Assembly: GCA_964017185.1 (NCBI GenBank)
Contig: OZ024869.1
Span: 53,532,761 to 53,596,760 of the forward strand
DNA: 64,000 nt
From: Rugalucina vietnamica
Taxonomy: Eukaryota > Mollusca > Bivalvia > Lucinida > Lucinidae
Reading direction: 5' to 3'
Under the pieces are notes generated by a model. It was given only the letters and a program-made list of their open reading frames with translations, did not search any database and was not told the DNA's origin. Below, one piece after another: positions 32,999 through 41,758 of the stretch. Each line of letters begins with the position of its first letter. Within the stretch, counting starts at the first letter, position 1. A program made the translations under genes and the position numbers.

Positions 32999-33508
32999 AT
33001 GATTACCAACGTTGTCGCATGTACAGATTTGCAGTGTAAAATTGATTTGAAAGCCCTTACACTAAGTGCTTATAATATAATCTATAACCCAAAACACTTT
33101 TCGGGCGCTATGTGGAGAAATAAAAAGATTGGAGGACTGTGCATGGTGTTTTCAAACTCAAAACTTATGGTTAATGGAAAAGCCAAATCGGTGAAGGAGT
33201 GTAAACGTCGCGTGAGAAAATATACCAGACTTCTTCAGCGATATGGTTGGCACGTTCATCTGTCAACAATTAGAATATGCACGATTTCAGCTTTCTTTAA
33301 ACTAGATTTCAGTCCTAATTTGTCCGAAGTTAAAAAATATTTCAATGGAACATACGAACCTGAGATCTTTCCAGCCTTAATGTTTGATAATAAAGGAGTT
33401 CATTTTACGGTGTTCTGTTCAGGAGCTGTGCTAATGACTGGATTAAAAAGGGAAAGTCAGGTGAAAGAAATTTGTATGCCAACGCTTTTAGAGATAAGCT
33501 TGTTGTAA
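32999..33508 (+). CDS. TATA-binding-protein (TBP) homologue, 169 aa
   Basis: The protein is almost exactly a TBP core: two imperfect repeats (about 1-83 and 87-169). Repeat 1 has CKIDLKALTLSA, YNPKHF and RRVRKYTRLLQRYGW. Repeat 2 has YEPEIFPALMF, FCSGAVLMTG and a terminal helix. The four phenylalanines that kink TATA DNA in TBP (human 193, 210, 284 and 301) correspond to Phe34, Phe51, Phe124 and Phe139. The repeat-1 central Asn is kept (Asn3); its repeat-2 counterpart appears to be Ile. The repeat-2 turn is two residues shorter. The ORF begins at the first strand, with no N-terminal extension. The ATG at 32999 is in frame with the upstream PC4-like ORF, separated only by its UAG and five codons. 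ATTAAA near 33549 could serve polyadenylation. I infer a promoter-binding role for the element's own genes; a decoy for host TFIID is possible. Confidence 0.9.
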   Translation: MITNVVACTDLQCKIDLKALTLSAYNIIYNPKHFSGAMWRNKKIGGLCMVFSNSKLMVNGKAKSVKECKRRVRKYTRLLQRYGWHVHLSTIRICTISAFFKLDFSPNLSEVKKYFNGTYEPEIFPALMFDNKGVHFTVFCSGAVLMTGLKRESQVKEICMPTLLEISLL

Positions 33509-35859
33509 TATACATTTCATTTCATGTTATTGCAAATGGTTACGGGTATTAAAATTTAAAAAAAAATCAATTTATGTTTTGTCATTTTTTTAGACATATA
33601 ACGCTGCAAGATGAAAATGCAATAGTTTTAGCAAGTAGAATCGAAGCTTGTATTTGAAGGCCTGTTCGATTGAAATAGTTAAACCAAAGTCAGAAAATAA
33701 CAAACAAAAACAGTATAAATTTCACCCTGCAGTGTTTAGACGTCTGCAATTGACCAAACCCCACCTGTCACTCAAAATATACACTGACCAGCAAGTATGT
33801 GACAAAAACCTAGGACAAACAAATGCACGTGGCTAATTGTGATTACATGTTACAGTAAATCACATGTAAATGAATGCAGCTTAATCTTTGTTTGTCCTGG
33901 ATTTGAATGACAGGCGGAGCGATAAAACGAATCGTGTTTGGTCAATTGGCTGAGTGTGCTGATCGGACTTGTTAGATATAAAAATGGGAAAAAGGCGCAA
34001 TCAGGAAAGAAATTCTCCCTCTAAAAACCGAGATGGGAAAAACTAAATAGACAGGTAGGTACTTTATACATGGAAAACCCGAGAACAGAAAAAAAATAAT
34101 AAAAATCAAAACTGTAATCCTTTAAGAGCAGTGAACACATTAATGAGAAAGTGGATGGGCTATACCGCGGTTTCGACTATTAAAAGCCCAGATATGAGAA
34201 CACAAATCCCAAAAGACTTAAAGAGACTTAACAAGATAATAAACATGTATGACTAGTTTTTTTCTGGGCATATAACCATCCAGTCTGGGTGCTGAATATC
34301 AGTGCACGCTTAGACTGTCAGGAATTGGAACAATCAGAACAAACTTCCCGCTCTAAAAACGAGTCGACTTAAATTTCATAAATTGATATGAATTTTGCAA
34401 GTGGTCTTATTTCAAGGAGTGCTAGAACTTGAGCATTTATAAAAATGTAGCTTGTTCTCTTTTTTTGTGAAAACTGGCCAACTCTTCACGGCGTTGTCAG
34501 CCCTACTAAAACGACACGAACCAGCGCGATGAACATAAAAGAGAGAAAGAAAAGATCATCAACAGGTTTGCACAGTAAAGGAGCCATTAAGCCCATGTGG
34601 CTTGTTGCTGGCAGTTCCAAGGCGGTGATTTAGAATAAATTCTTACTTAATCCTTTTTTTCTTAGTAAATACTATATGCTGGTTTGGCAAAGTGTGTTGA
34701 GTTAATAACCTAGGTCGAGAAAAAAGAGTAGATAATTTTTCTATCCTGTGTCTCTGATCCTCTTGGACGGGCTATGTTACTTTATAGTGGCACTTCCTGA
34801 GTATTCTATTCAATGCACAAATCATTTATTACTCATCCCTCCTTGACACTACTCTCTGTCATGGGTTCTTTTGTCAAGATATATTATTAAACGTTGTCAA
34901 TGGTCCATTGTTAGGAAAGAGCTGTTACATTGACTTTACCTTGTAAATGTCTCGTTCTTGTATATTTTCTAGTTGTGACAAACAAACTGTTGCAACAGTT
35001 TATGATATTGCTCATTTTGTTTTCGGAAGAAGGGTGGCCACATAATTGGTCATTTTTGTTTTCGCAGTTTTCTTCTGGAGATATTTAATCGCTTGAAGTA
35101 AAATTATTTTGACCTTGCCAGTTGACTCATGTATTCGTTGATCTCGCTGCCTCAAACAGGTAATGGCGGAACATCTTAGTCAGTAAACAAGACATGTACT
35201 TGTGCTTCAAATATCTTTTAATCAATCCCACTATCAATATATGCAATGCGTAATCACTCGAGATCAACTAGCAGGTTCAAACTAATTTTACTGTACTGGG
35301 AACAGAGCTGTAGTGTGCCAACCGGTGATTTTTAGTCTTTTAGGCTATGTGAAATGCACACCAAGTACACAGACTGCAACCTTAACTTCTCGATACTTCT
35401 GTGGTGGTTCTTTTTGTTTTATGTCTTGGTGTTTAAATTTTTTTTGTGCTGTTGGCGCCTTATGTATGTTTTCATATTTTTAGTTAAGTTAAGGTAACTG
35501 AGTGGCCACCTATTGGGAAAATAGCTGCTCATTCGGCTTACGACATGTTTCATGGTATAAGTACCTGATTGTTAGTTTGGTTTTTTCCCACCTCGGTTTT
35601 TGGTGTGGGAATCTTTTTCTGATTGCGCCTTTTCCTGATCTTTGCCTACTTGTACCTTTTTTCTGTCTTTCCAGCGACTTTACAGAGGTGCTAAGACATA
35701 ATGTAGATCAGAGGGCACTTGCGTGCACATCAGAAAACGCAGTAAACGATAAAATGCATTTTGATGTACACAAGAGTACGTACTACACTTAGTCTCAGCA
35801 CTGCTGCAAAAATATCAAAGAAAACAAGAGGATTTTGATTTTCGAAAACTATAATATTT
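33509..35859. other. Non-coding part of the Polinton with inserted repeats
   Basis: No supported gene. A foldback of about 200 bp lies at 33747-33953 (CAATTGACCAAAC at both ends, inner arms with CAGGACAAACAAA). Pieces of dispersed family D lie at about 33990-34190 (inverted GGAAAAAGGCGCAATCAGG, then the string around ATACCGCGGTTTCGACTATT, shared with 63070-63140) and at 35400-35690. These look like later insertions into the element between its convergent left and right gene blocks. Confidence 0.6.
33747..33953. mobile_element. Small foldback/MITE inside the Polinton (about 207 bp)
   Basis: Inverted ends CAATTGACCAAAC, with paired inner segments CCTGTCA(C/T)TCAAA and AGGACAAACAAA in inverse order in the right half. 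No coding capacity and no clear target duplication. Confidence 0.6.
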
Positions 35860-36321
35860 TTACATTTGTAACATATTTACAAAGTTAGTAACCTTTAGTT
35901 CATTTGCGTGTAAATTCAGTTTATTGAATGAATTAATAATACTATTCATTTGCAATCCACGACAACGAAAATATAAGTAATATATACAAAAGTGTGCACA
36001 AGTAAAAGTTCCAGATTGTTGTATCTGAACATTATTGTATCCGAAACGTCGACTCCTAGTCAACAATACACGTCTAAACCTTCTCGTGTAGAAAGATGGC
36101 TCACGTCCGAAAGAATCAAAAAACTCAGGGTATCCAGTTTTTGGAAAGTACATAAGCACCCAGTGCTTCCCGGGTTGGTCGTGCTTATCAGTGTTGATGA
36201 CAAAAAACACTGGTCTTCTACTGAACGTTTCTGGTGCTGTGTCCGCTGCATATATTCCACCAAACTGGCGCCTGACCACATGATCATTTAGTAAGATGTT
36301 TTTAATTTCCCAGCTATACAT
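35860..36321 (-). CDS. Polinton cysteine protease (adenain/Ulp1-like), 153 aa
   Basis: Capsid-maturation protease of the C5/C48 type. Visible catalytic residues are His53 in GKHWVLMYF, Asp69 in EFFDSFG, Gln102 in QQSGTFTC and Cys108 in CAHFC, in the order used by adenovirus protease. The length is typical for Polintons. Its ATG overlaps the stop of the major capsid gene (TAATG at 36319-36323), the last junction of the minus-strand cassette. It would cleave capsid precursors during virion assembly if the element forms particles, which is inferred for Polintons generally. Confidence 0.92.
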   Translation of the reverse strand: MYSWEIKNILLNDHVVRRQFGGIYAADTAPETFSRRPVFFVINTDKHDQPGKHWVLMYFPKTGYPEFFDSFGREPSFYTRRFRRVLLTRSRRFGYNNVQIQQSGTFTCAHFCIYYLYFRCRGLQMNSIINSFNKLNLHANELKVTNFVNMLQM

Positions 36322-37577
36322 TATTCCAGGGTCACGCTTCTACTGGCATCAATCCTCATCAAAGCCACGAACTTAGCATAAACAATAACCGTACAGGTTT
36401 CTGGTAGAGCCTCTTTGAACTTAAGCTCTAATCTTGTATGAGCTCTTTCGGACAGCCGATGCTTATCATCTCCCTCTGGTTTGAATGTATACAAACATGA
36501 ACCGGCTTTAAAATCCGCTCTCGAGATGAAAATTGCACTGTCTTTGCTGCGACTTTCATGAAGCCTGTGGTAAGTATGAACAAACAATTCGTTCTTATAG
36601 TCTGGTTGTAGTGGCTGTGTCGGCACCGATTGACCATCCACGTAGAATCCAATGAAATTGCAGTTAAATGTTTGGAAATTGTAGGGGTTTTTGACGAGGC
36701 TACCATGGTGGGCTGCCGATGATACTAGACCTACTGTTAGTTTCTCAGGCACTTCTCCCTGGAACAAGTCATCGGTCGTGAAGCTATACTGACCTCTTGG
36801 TACGGCGTATGTCTTTATGACAGAACGCGTATACGGATACATTGCATCGGATGACTTGAGGGCATCTGAGTGGCCTATGATAACGCTTGGATTTACTTTC
36901 ACGGTTGCTATCTGTAGAGCTGCTTCTACGATTTTCACCCTGTATGCCTCTGCATCAGATTCTGCGCTCAGTCTGAATGCATTGGAGCTTTGCCACAATT
37001 TTATATTCAGAGGAACACCGTTCACTAACAACCTGTCTTGCTGACATAGGTCAACATGAAGCTTCCCAATGATATCAATGGTTTTCCCACCACTTGTGAC
37101 CTTAGCTCTGTCGAACAATCCCTTGTTGGATCCTGACGGGTCCGTGATATCAAACCTGCCAGCCGTGTCCATAATAAATAGTTGAGATGACAATTCATGT
37201 TCATCCGTAGCGTCTAGAAGTATGTCAAGATAAGCTTTGTATGGATAGTTTGTACCCGTTTCTGTTGTAGGCTGTTGTTGTAAATTGAAATCCACCTGAG
37301 AAAACATGCTGTGCAACGGCGCATTGGTCAAGCCCACTTTCTCTGCCTCAGCAATGTCCTCGCCATTTGCCTTCACTATTTTTAGCTTTAGCAGAAGCAA
37401 AGTTTTCTTCAAGTTCATGTACGTCGTGGAAGTACCAGGCACGTGAAATTCTATGGCAGAACCATCGGTCAATTGATTAATTGGTCTAAAAGTGATCCAT
37501 TCCGTTTTCTTTGTTCCAACCTCCAGCTCCGGCTGTTGGAACAGGGCGATATCCTTATCATGAACTTCGTGAAACAT
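36321..37577 (-). CDS. Polinton major capsid protein (double jelly roll), 418 aa
   Basis: Recognised from overall pattern and position next to the protease. It has a short N-terminus (ITFRPINQL), β-rich core segments (VDFNLQQQP, VPLNIKLWQS, TYAVPRGQYSF, NCNFIGFYVDG) and a C-terminal hydrophobic strand (VIVYAKFVALMRIDASRSV). Family members fold as double jelly rolls and form the icosahedral shell. The ATG follows the stop of the small upstream gene by one base (TAACATG). The frame is intact and of usual length for the animal Polinton family. Confidence 0.9.
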   Translation of the reverse strand: MFHEVHDKDIALFQQPELEVGTKKTEWITFRPINQLTDGSAIEFHVPGTSTTYMNLKKTLLLLKLKIVKANGEDIAEAEKVGLTNAPLHSMFSQVDFNLQQQPTTETGTNYPYKAYLDILLDATDEHELSSQLFIMDTAGRFDITDPSGSNKGLFDRAKVTSGGKTIDIIGKLHVDLCQQDRLLVNGVPLNIKLWQSSNAFRLSAESDAEAYRVKIVEAALQIATVKVNPSVIIGHSDALKSSDAMYPYTRSVIKTYAVPRGQYSFTTDDLFQGEVPEKLTVGLVSSAAHHGSLVKNPYNFQTFNCNFIGFYVDGQSVPTQPLQPDYKNELFVHTYHRLHESRSKDSAIFISRADFKAGSCLYTFKPEGDDKHRLSERAHTRLELKFKEALPETCTVIVYAKFVALMRIDASRSVTLE

Positions 37578-37578
37578 G

Positions 37579-37869
37579 TTAAGACAAGGTGTCTGTCACT
37601 CGCAATTTCTTATGTGGAACAGTAGGCCTGGACTTGGATTTGCGTTTTCTTGATACCCCCTTATAGTCTTTGGAAAGTGGAGGACTGTCTTTTAGTTCTG
37701 ATTTGGCCAGCTCTACAGCTTGTGCAACGGGGGTCACAAATTTAACGTTAGGCTCATTGGATTTTCCTCCTGATTGTTCAGCGGATACCAGGTACTTTCC
37801 TAAAAATGCCGGTTGTAATTTTCCTTCAGCCATATCACGAAAATGTCTTTTCCACCTTTCTATATCCAT
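37579..37869 (-). CDS. Small basic-tailed Polinton protein, 96 aa, function unknown
   Basis: Lies between the minor and major capsid genes, overlapping the former by 10 bp and ending one base before the latter. The N-terminus is amphipathic (WKRHFRDMAEGKLQPAFLGKY); the C-terminus is strongly basic (RKRKSKSRPTVPHKKLR). The position suggests a minor virion or DNA-condensing component, but I do not recognise a domain. Confidence 0.75.
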   Translation of the reverse strand: MDIERWKRHFRDMAEGKLQPAFLGKYLVSAEQSGGKSNEPNVKFVTPVAQAVELAKSELKDSPPLSKDYKGVSRKRKSKSRPTVPHKKLRVTDTLS

Positions 37870-38351
37870 GATTTTCTCAAATGCAGAGTGCAGCGTACAA
37901 TGCCATTCGACCCCTTAGGTGGCTTAAGCTCAGGCCCCCTTATGAACAATGTCAATCTGTTCATTACATCGATCTTCACTTTGACGTAAAAGGGATCAGC
38001 GAATGTAAAATTTGTCATACCCGCCCTTTTTCTTGTTTTTGAATTGTCAATAGCTCTTAACACGGGATACAATGTATTTTCTACGTATGATTCCTGACAA
38101 ATATTAGTGCACACATAAATGAGGTCCTCAGTTAAAGTTGTCGAAAACTCTTTTAAACTGCATTCCCATGTTCCGTCCAGCAAATATGTTCGGGGCAATT
38201 CCACGGTAAATTCTGTTGACGTGTTGTCTGGACGCTGAATTCTGGAATCCTCACTACTTATGTATAGGTAGTGCTCCTTTTCCGTCATGTTCGAAAATGT
38301 AAGGGGCGAGTATATGTTTCTCCCCTTTATATTCAATTGTCTCTCACTCAT
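37860..38351 (-). CDS. Polinton minor capsid (penton-like) protein, 163 aa
   Basis: The N-terminal pattern (HYLYISSEDS, NTSTEFTVELP, LDGTWECSLKEF) is that of the short single-jelly-roll minor capsid protein that occupies fivefold vertices in Polinton-type viruses. Position directly upstream of the major capsid gene agrees. It ends 10 bp inside the next ORF. Intact. Confidence 0.85.
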   Translation of the reverse strand: MSERQLNIKGRNIYSPLTFSNMTEKEHYLYISSEDSRIQRPDNTSTEFTVELPRTYLLDGTWECSLKEFSTTLTEDLIYVCTNICQESYVENTLYPVLRAIDNSKTRKRAGMTNFTFADPFYVKVKIDVMNRLTLFIRGPELKPPKGSNGIVRCTLHLRKSWI

Positions 38352-38394
38352 CCATCTGTCACTGTCTACAGTTGACCACTATGTTTGTTAAGCT

Positions 38395-38877
38395 CTAGAT
38401 CCCACTATCTGAATAATTCTTTCTAAGGAATAAAGAACGTTTTTCTTTATTCATCCTTTTGATTACCTTCCAGTATGTTCTTGCTTCGTTTATTGCGATG
38501 TCAATAATACGAGAGAGTTGTTTAATTGTTAGCCACTGTTGAATATCAATTCGAATGCCCTTTTCGGTCATTGTGTCATTCTTAGAACGTCTGATGTCTA
38601 AAACTATCGTGTGGTTTGCATTGCAGACCGTGAGCCAAAGATCTTTGCTCAGATTGAATTGTTTCACGTACGCGCAAGAGAGTCTGTCGTCAACATCTTG
38701 TTTTACTTCATAATCAAGGGGTTGTGTCCTTTTAGCCTGTGACCGGCCTATGAGAATAAGACTGGGCAATATGCATACAAGGATGACAAGCGATATAGCG
38801 CCCACTTTCTTGATGACTGTAAAATGTCTTCTGAGAATCTCTGCTTCTCTAAGTAGAACGGAATCTGACGCAGACAT
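38395..38877 (-). CDS. Single-pass membrane protein of the Polinton, 160 aa, function unknown
   Basis: Residues about 24-43 (VGAISLVILVCILPSLILIG) form one clear membrane segment after a charged N-terminus, with a 115-residue soluble domain behind it. The lack of a cleavable signal suggests type II topology (inference). It lies between integrase and minor capsid genes, on the same strand. A TATA-like TATAAGG lies just upstream on the minus strand (about 38916-38922). It could be a virion membrane or assembly protein; no family recognised. Confidence 0.75.
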   Translation of the reverse strand: MSASDSVLLREAEILRRHFTVIKKVGAISLVILVCILPSLILIGRSQAKRTQPLDYEVKQDVDDRLSCAYVKQFNLSKDLWLTVCNANHTIVLDIRRSKNDTMTEKGIRIDIQQWLTIKQLSRIIDIAINEARTYWKVIKRMNKEKRSLFLRKNYSDSGI

Positions 38878-38932
38878 GATGCTCTATTGACTTACAAGTC
38901 GATGCTTACTGGGTCCTTATACTTTATGTATT

Positions 38933-40048
38933 TCAAGAGTAGTCTTTAACATCCTCAGCCGGTATCCAGGAATCATATTTCTTAGGCCAGTGCAACCAGC
39001 GCACAAGTACCTCTTTTACATTATTTCTAGTGCGTCGTCTCAAGATTTTTTCAATCGAGAATTCGGTGAGAGCATCAACGTTGACAGGTTGAATCTCTGA
39101 AGAATAGAAGCTACCCTTGATCACGAAACCACCTGAATATTCTTCCAGTTTATACATATCCGTGCCATCCCTCCAAAACCTCGATTTGATTCTAAATAGT
39201 TCTCCAGTCCATTTTTGTGAATACTGCCTATCAAATATGTGCCTTATATGGGACAACCTTACAGTTTGCCCTATGGTGAACTTGAACCTCTTACGTTTTC
39301 CTTTTGTTTGCTTGTTTCCTTTCTTTCTTAGCAGATATTGCTCAAATCTACTCTCGCTTTCGTTTTCCTTATTAACAGAAGCAGGAGGCCTCCCAAGGCT
39401 CTGGTGAACAGTGTGACTGTAACTGCTTATGATGTCATCGAGTACATCCACGTACCTCTGCGTTCTTTGTTTCATTAAATATCTGAAAATCTTGTGCTTG
39501 ATAGTTTTAATGAACCGTTCAGCATAGTTTGCCTTGGTCTCTGTGTTTTGTGAAACAAAATGATGTATTTCCAGTTTCTGCAGGTAGTGGTTAACCGCTG
39601 TGTTTTGAAATTCTTTCCCTTTGTCTGTTCTGATGAGTTTTGGGCGCCTCGGGCCTTTAAGAAGCTTTTGGAAAGCATGCACCGTTTCAGAACTCGTTTT
39701 ATTTTTCATAGGTATGCACCATCCAAATCTCGAGAAGATATCGATAGCAACCATTTGATATTTGATGCCATCATTTTTGTCGCTCAAAGAAGCCATATCC
39801 ATGATATCAACATCCCAGAGGCTGTCTAAACCTTCTACAACAACACGTGCTCGTTGAAATTTCCTCCTGATATCTTTGGTAAGAGAGTATGACTCTTGGT
39901 CCTGTAACCATTTCTTTATTCTGTATCTTCCTATTTTGAATTTTCCTTCAGCCTTAACCACTTTATAAAGCTTGTCTGGACCTGTGAAGCTGCCAGGATG
40001 TTTAGGATCAAAATAAATTGCCTCTAAATAGTCCTTCCAAGTTTTCAT
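38933..40048 (-). CDS. Polinton integrase (DDE, retroviral type) with chromodomain, 371 aa
   Basis: Catalytic core: Asp81 (VDIMDM), Asp142 (RTDKGKEF) and Glu177 (NYAERFIK); the last two are separated by 34 residues, the classical D,D35E spacing. An HTH-like N-terminal segment (1-70) precedes it. A chromodomain closes the protein (about 318-371: VLVRWLHWPKKYDSWIP), probably guiding insertion to marked chromatin. The enzyme would join the TIR ends to 6-bp staggered target sites, as seen in CATCAG. It starts 3 bp after the preceding ORF ends. Intact. Confidence 0.95.
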   Translation of the reverse strand: MKTWKDYLEAIYFDPKHPGSFTGPDKLYKVVKAEGKFKIGRYRIKKWLQDQESYSLTKDIRRKFQRARVVVEGLDSLWDVDIMDMASLSDKNDGIKYQMVAIDIFSRFGWCIPMKNKTSSETVHAFQKLLKGPRRPKLIRTDKGKEFQNTAVNHYLQKLEIHHFVSQNTETKANYAERFIKTIKHKIFRYLMKQRTQRYVDVLDDIISSYSHTVHQSLGRPPASVNKENESESRFEQYLLRKKGNKQTKGKRKRFKFTIGQTVRLSHIRHIFDRQYSQKWTGELFRIKSRFWRDGTDMYKLEEYSGGFVIKGSFYSSEIQPVNVDALTEFSIEKILRRRTRNNVKEVLVRWLHWPKKYDSWIPAEDVKDYS

Positions 40049-40051
40049 GTT

Positions 40052-40705
40052 TTAATTCTTAAGTGTAATCCACTTTTTAATAACTGATTGACGGGGAATT
40101 CCAGGTGGCCTCAGATGGCTTTTCACAGTGCCACCTCCCTTCATCCCAGGCGTTGTCTTTATAGTGGCTGAGGGCTTTGACCCACTTTTCTTTTCCTTTT
40201 TTTGCTTCAATTTCTTTGTATCAGTCACTTTTCTGTGAGATGATCCGCGAACTGCTTTGCGCCTCTTAGCTTTGATAAGACTGTTTGGAAGGTGTATTTT
40301 TTTCACTCCTTTATAGAATTCCTTCAACCCAGTAGGGTATCGCGGTGCCTGTTCCCTCAGGCTCTGTAGAAGTATATCAGCAATATGCGAATCTCTAATG
40401 ACTTTCCCATCATAAATGAGCTCTCCTTCTGTGTTCCATGACAAAGTTTTATTCGGCTCTTTTAAAATGAAAGTTATAATGGATGAAGCCCTCTCTTTAA
40501 ATCGACCTGGAATTGCTAGTAGTATGTCTTTCTCTGTCATCACTTCGCCGGTGTTCGTTGAAGGGCTAGTCTCTTTGCAGACATCTGAGGTATTGATTAT
40601 ATGTGTTTTACCCTCAGGGTTAACAGGCATGGCCTTATTTTCGTTGTCCAATAAGCGCTTATACTTTTCGTATGACAGAACAACTGACTTTTGAACGTCT
40701 TTCAT
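40052..40705 (-). CDS. Conserved Polinton protein with basic C-terminus, 217 aa
   Basis: The middle (about 66-140: LSWNTEGELIYDGKVI, then YPTGLKEFYKGV) has a pattern I associate with a family common in animal Polintons and related elements. The last 70 residues are very basic (KRRKAVRGSSHRK, KKLKQKKEKK). Function is not established; a DNA-bound virion or packaging role is possible. Its ATG overlaps the stop of the upstream gene (ATGA at 40702-40705). Confidence 0.8.
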   Translation of the reverse strand: MKDVQKSVVLSYEKYKRLLDNENKAMPVNPEGKTHIINTSDVCKETSPSTNTGEVMTEKDILLAIPGRFKERASSIITFILKEPNKTLSWNTEGELIYDGKVIRDSHIADILLQSLREQAPRYPTGLKEFYKGVKKIHLPNSLIKAKRRKAVRGSSHRKVTDTKKLKQKKEKKSGSKPSATIKTTPGMKGGGTVKSHLRPPGIPRQSVIKKWITLKN

Positions 40706-41070
40706 GATAAACGTTGCCTCAGTGACCTTTTAACTGAATGCAGAACAAGGGTAAATAATCTCTGATGATGAAACAAAAGCTTTTTCTTTTTCCGAAGAGT
40801 AATTCTTGTGTCAGCTATTTGCCTTATAAGCTGTCTGCGTTTCTTCAGTTTGTATTTATCTTTTGGATTGATTGATAATGTTCCACTTAAAAGATTCACT
40901 ACAATTTCTACCAAGGCTTTGAGCTGATCGGTTGTAATACTTTTTATCAGCAATTTTTTCTGCACACTCGATGTCGTGTCTAGCAGAAGCCGGAAATAGG
41001 CCGCGTTCCTACTGATGAGTTTGCTCATCGTGTACAGGCATTTTTTTTTTTGCTTCCTTCCCTTATGCAT
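40702..41070 (-). CDS. Small basic Polinton protein, 122 aa
   Basis: Lys/Arg-rich throughout, with a helical middle (LLIKSITTDQLKALVEIVVN) and KKRRQLIRQIADTRITLRKK. It resembles the small helical basic proteins found beside the ATPase in many animal Polintons; function unknown. It overlaps the ATPase gene by 8 bp upstream and the next gene by 4 bp downstream. Confidence 0.75.
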   Translation of the reverse strand: MHKGRKQKKKCLYTMSKLISRNAAYFRLLLDTTSSVQKKLLIKSITTDQLKALVEIVVNLLSGTLSINPKDKYKLKKRRQLIRQIADTRITLRKKKKLLFHHQRLFTLVLHSVKRSLRQRLS

Positions 41071-41716
41071 TTTTGCCTATGTAAATGATGGTATCCTCAC
41101 CCGGAAAAATGTTTGTTCTAAGTCTTTCGCTGTCTTTACCATATGGAGAAGTGTCCACGATTAAATAGCCGAAGACTTCCTGTGTGGCATCTTGATAGGC
41201 TTCCATCAGGGTGTTTGATTTTCCTGCATACAGCTGGCGACTTAGGGTAACAATCTGTGAAATTCCTCTCATGGTTCGAAAGAGTACCATGTACCAACAG
41301 TTCAAGGCTATAGTCCTGGCCGCCTTCCCTTGTCCATAAAGGTTCTGACTGATGAAAAGAACGCTGAGACGTCTGTGATGACAGCCCTGTACGAACAGTA
41401 GTTCCATATCATTACTTTCCAGCACTTGCTGCATTAAGTCATCCAAGATAATGAGGCGGTGATCTCCGGTGGCAAACTGGTCGATGTCACACTGTGATGG
41501 TAACCCTTGATGAAAGATAAGGTTAGAAATGCGTTCTTGCATGTCATCATACAAAGGTTGGTGAATGCCATAGCAGTACATAATGGCTGTTGGTGGCTCT
41601 GGGTCGTACATTTGATCCAAACAGCACAAAAATTTATACACCCATGACGTTTTCCCACAGCCTGTTGGTCCAATGATGGCCATGCTTGAATTGGCTTTGA
41701 ACGGAATTTGCGCCAT
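41063..41716 (-). CDS. Polinton packaging ATPase (FtsK/HerA superfamily), 217 aa
   Basis: Walker A GPTGCGKTS at residues 16-24 and Walker B LIILDD at 88-93, with a following arginine/glutamine region (LSVLFISQNLYG). The family is the A32-like genome-packaging ATPase that pumps DNA into capsids. Size typical. It starts 42 bp after the polymerase stop codon on the same strand and is the first gene of the compact morphogenesis cassette. Confidence 0.92.
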   Translation of the reverse strand: MAQIPFKANSSMAIIGPTGCGKTSWVYKFLCCLDQMYDPEPPTAIMYCYGIHQPLYDDMQERISNLIFHQGLPSQCDIDQFATGDHRLIILDDLMQQVLESNDMELLFVQGCHHRRLSVLFISQNLYGQGKAARTIALNCWYMVLFRTMRGISQIVTLSRQLYAGKSNTLMEAYQDATQEVFGYLIVDTSPYGKDSERLRTNIFPGEDTIIYIGKNA

Positions 41717-41758
41717 TATGAAGAGCCAATCAACAGGTGTGTATGATCCTCCTCTTAT

